The notes under the pieces are model-generated. The model searched no databases. It saw only the letters and a list, made by a program, of their open reading frames with translations, and was not told the DNA's origin. A program made the position numbers and the translations under genes. DNA of 6,980 nt from Bacteroidota bacterium (GTDB taxonomy: Bacteria > Bacteroidota > Bacteroidia > Flavobacteriales > Flavobacteriaceae): contig JAJRSY010000265.1 of the NCBI GenBank assembly GCA_024278565.1, forward strand, positions 1 through 6,980. Reading direction: 5' to 3'. The number at the start of each line of letters is the position of its first letter. The stretch's first letter is position 1. Of this stretch, positions 5,457 through 6,980 are shown one piece after another.

Positions 5457-6980
5457 ATGAAACACCTTCTTTTTGCCTTAATTGTTGGTTTTCCCTTGTT
5501 GGTGATTGCCCAGACCAAGGTAAGTGGTATTGTTATAGATGAATCCGGTGAACCCGTAGCTTTTGCGAATGTACTGTTCATGAATTCTATTGAAGGAACG
5601 ATTACCAACGATAACGGGAGATTCTATATGGAGTCTGACAATACCCATGAAACCCTGTCGGTTTCTTTTATCGGTTATGAAAACCAAGAGATCGAACTGA
5701 TTTCAAAGGTCAGTTACAATATGGAGATAAAAATGGTCGAATCGACCGAGCAATTGAACGAAGTGGTGATCATTGCGGGTAAACAATCCAAAAAAAACAA
5801 TCCGGCAGTCGATATTCTACGTAAGATATGGGCGAAAAAACGTGAGAATGGCCTGCGCAAGTTCAAACAATATGCCTACGACAAATACGAAAAGGTAGAA
5901 TTTGATCTGAACACCATTGATAGTGCCTTGATGAAACACAGAATCTTCAAAGGGCTTGAATTTGTGTTTCAAGATCTTGATACCTCGCGTATTACCGGTA
6001 AGACCTATCTTCCTATTTTTCTGAACGAGACTTTTTCTACCGTCCATGGAGACAATACCCTTAAAGTTGAAAAAGAGAAAATATTGGGCAACAAAAATTC
6101 GGGTTTCGATAACAACCAGGCGATTATCGGGTTTGTTGCCGATCTTTACCAAGAGTATGATATTTATGATAACTATTTGAAATTTTTTGACAAGAGTTTT
6201 ACGAGTCCCCTATCAAGAACCGGCATAGACACCTATAACTACGCATTGCGTGACAGTGCCTATATCGATAATAAATGGTGCTATAATATTGTGTATTACC
6301 CAAGGCGAAAGAACGAACTTACCTTCAAAGGTGATTTTTGGGTAAACGATTCCACCTATGCCATAAAGAACATCAATCTAGAGGTTACCAAAAGTGCCAA
6401 TATCAATTGGATAAAGGAGATTTATATTGAGCAGGATTTTGAAGTGGTCAACGATTCGGTTTTTTTATTGAAAAGAGATTATTTGTTGAGCGATTTCAGT
6501 TTTAATAAAAAGGAAAAGTCAAGAGGTGTGTACGGTAAGCGAACAACGGTTTTCGACAACTACAGGTTCGATGAAGAAAAACCAAAAGGTTTTTATAAGA
6601 AAGATAAAAATCCGTTCGATCCAAAGGCAGTCGTAAAAGATGATGCCTTTTGGGCAAAGAACAGGTTAGAACCATTGAACAAAGATGAAGCGGGCATTTA
6701 TAAATTGCTGGATACCCTAAAAACAGTTCCAAAATTCAAATCGTACTATAATCTGGTAAGTATCTTGGGTTCGGGCTATGTGGAGATCGATAAATGGAAT
6801 ATGGACATAGGTACGATATACGATGCCTTTGGGTATAATGATGCAGAAAGTACTCGTATAAGGTTGGGTACCAGAACCTATTTCGGTGAAAATGACCCTT
6901 GGCGTTTAGAAGGGTATATGGCCTATGGTTTTGCAGACCGTAAGTTCAAGCATGGAATTTCAGGAAAATTCCTTTTGAAC
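5457..6980 (+). CDS. CarboxypepD_reg-like / DUF5686 outer-membrane protein (3' end cut by window)
   Basis: The frame opens with ATG at 5457 and stays open to the last base: 508 residues seen, C-terminus missing (relatives are usually around 800 or more residues). Residues 1-18 are a Sec signal peptide with probable cleavage at VIA-QT. Residues about 21-105 are a carboxypeptidase-regulatory-like beta-sandwich (KVSGIVIDESGEPVAFANV, TNDNGRF, SVSFIGYE, ending LNEVVI), the same module found at the N-terminus of many Bacteroidota surface proteins. The rest fits DUF5686, with alternating polar and aromatic strands (YYPRRKNELTFKGDFWVND at 280-298, RIRLGTRTYFGENDPWRLEGYMAYGF at 467-492) suggesting an outer-membrane beta-barrel beginning near residue 440. 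The family's biochemical role is not established. No TonB-box or SusD partner is visible. The gene follows the pdhB terminator, so it should have its own promoter. Confidence 0.9.
   Translation, partial: MKHLLFALIVGFPLLVIAQTKVSGIVIDESGEPVAFANVLFMNSIEGTITNDNGRFYMESDNTHETLSVSFIGYENQEIELISKVSYNMEIKMVESTEQLNEVVIIAGKQSKKNNPAVDILRKIWAKKRENGLRKFKQYAYDKYEKVEFDLNTIDSALMKHRIFKGLEFVFQDLDTSRITGKTYLPIFLNETFSTVHGDNTLKVEKEKILGNKNSGFDNNQAIIGFVADLYQEYDIYDNYLKFFDKSFTSPLSRTGIDTYNYALRDSAYIDNKWCYNIVYYPRRKNELTFKGDFWVNDSTYAIKNINLEVTKSANINWIKEIYIEQDFEVVNDSVFLLKRDYLLSDFSFNKKEKSRGVYGKRTTVFDNYRFDEEKPKGFYKKDKNPFDPKAVVKDDAFWAKNRLEPLNKDEAGIYKLLDTLKTVPKFKSYYNLVSILGSGYVEIDKWNMDIGTIYDAFGYNDAESTRIRLGTRTYFGENDPWRLEGYMAYGFADRKFKHGISGKFLLN

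Noticed and set aside
5478..6732. Minus-strand open frames opposite the DUF5686 gene (5478-5687, 5817-6152, 6502-6732)
   Set aside because: The plus-strand frame is open across the whole region with a signal peptide and recognised domains; the minus frames have no family features.

Overview
The window reads as an ordinary chromosomal stretch of a marine-type Flavobacteriaceae genome (Bacteroidota). This is inferred from four things. The protein families are typical (CarboxypepD_reg-like/DUF5686 surface protein, BFN nuclease with a C-terminal UVR domain, stand-alone PDH E1-beta, etfB-etfA order). There are no Shine-Dalgarno sequences before the starts. Two promoters match the Bacteroidota -7 consensus TAnnTTTG. 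The genes are moderately AT-rich with AT-rich spacers. I cannot name the genus.

The minus strand carries a run read right to left. etfB (4164-3424) and etfA (3361-2393) encode the two subunits of electron transfer flavoprotein. Next come a bifunctional-nuclease-family protein with a UVR tail (2304-1678), a CNT-type nucleoside transporter with an unusual signal-peptide-bearing N-terminus (1659-199), and the first 13 codons of thymidylate synthase (39-1, cut by the window edge). A perfect 13-bp hairpin separates etfA from the nuclease gene. An inverted pair of 25-bp C/G-rich repeats exactly fills the two ends of the transporter-thyA gap.

The plus strand carries pdhB (4334-5311), the pyruvate dehydrogenase E1 beta subunit. 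It has its own promoter and a rho-independent-type terminator (5338-5370), so it is probably monocistronic. It is followed by the first 508 codons of a CarboxypepD_reg-like/DUF5686 outer-membrane protein (5457 to the window end).

Functionally the window combines central energy metabolism (ETF for acyl-CoA and related dehydrogenases, PDH for acetyl-CoA), with etfBA and pdhB diverging from one 169-bp promoter region, and nucleoside uptake plus dTMP synthesis at the left end. I see no mobile element, CRISPR array, tRNA/rRNA gene or defence cassette, and no convincing undescribed system. No gene-free stretch exceeds 169 bases. The points most worth a second look are the inverted repeat pair abutting the thyA start codon, the Lys in place of the usual FAD-contacting Arg in EtfA, and the shortened partner-recognition loop in EtfB.
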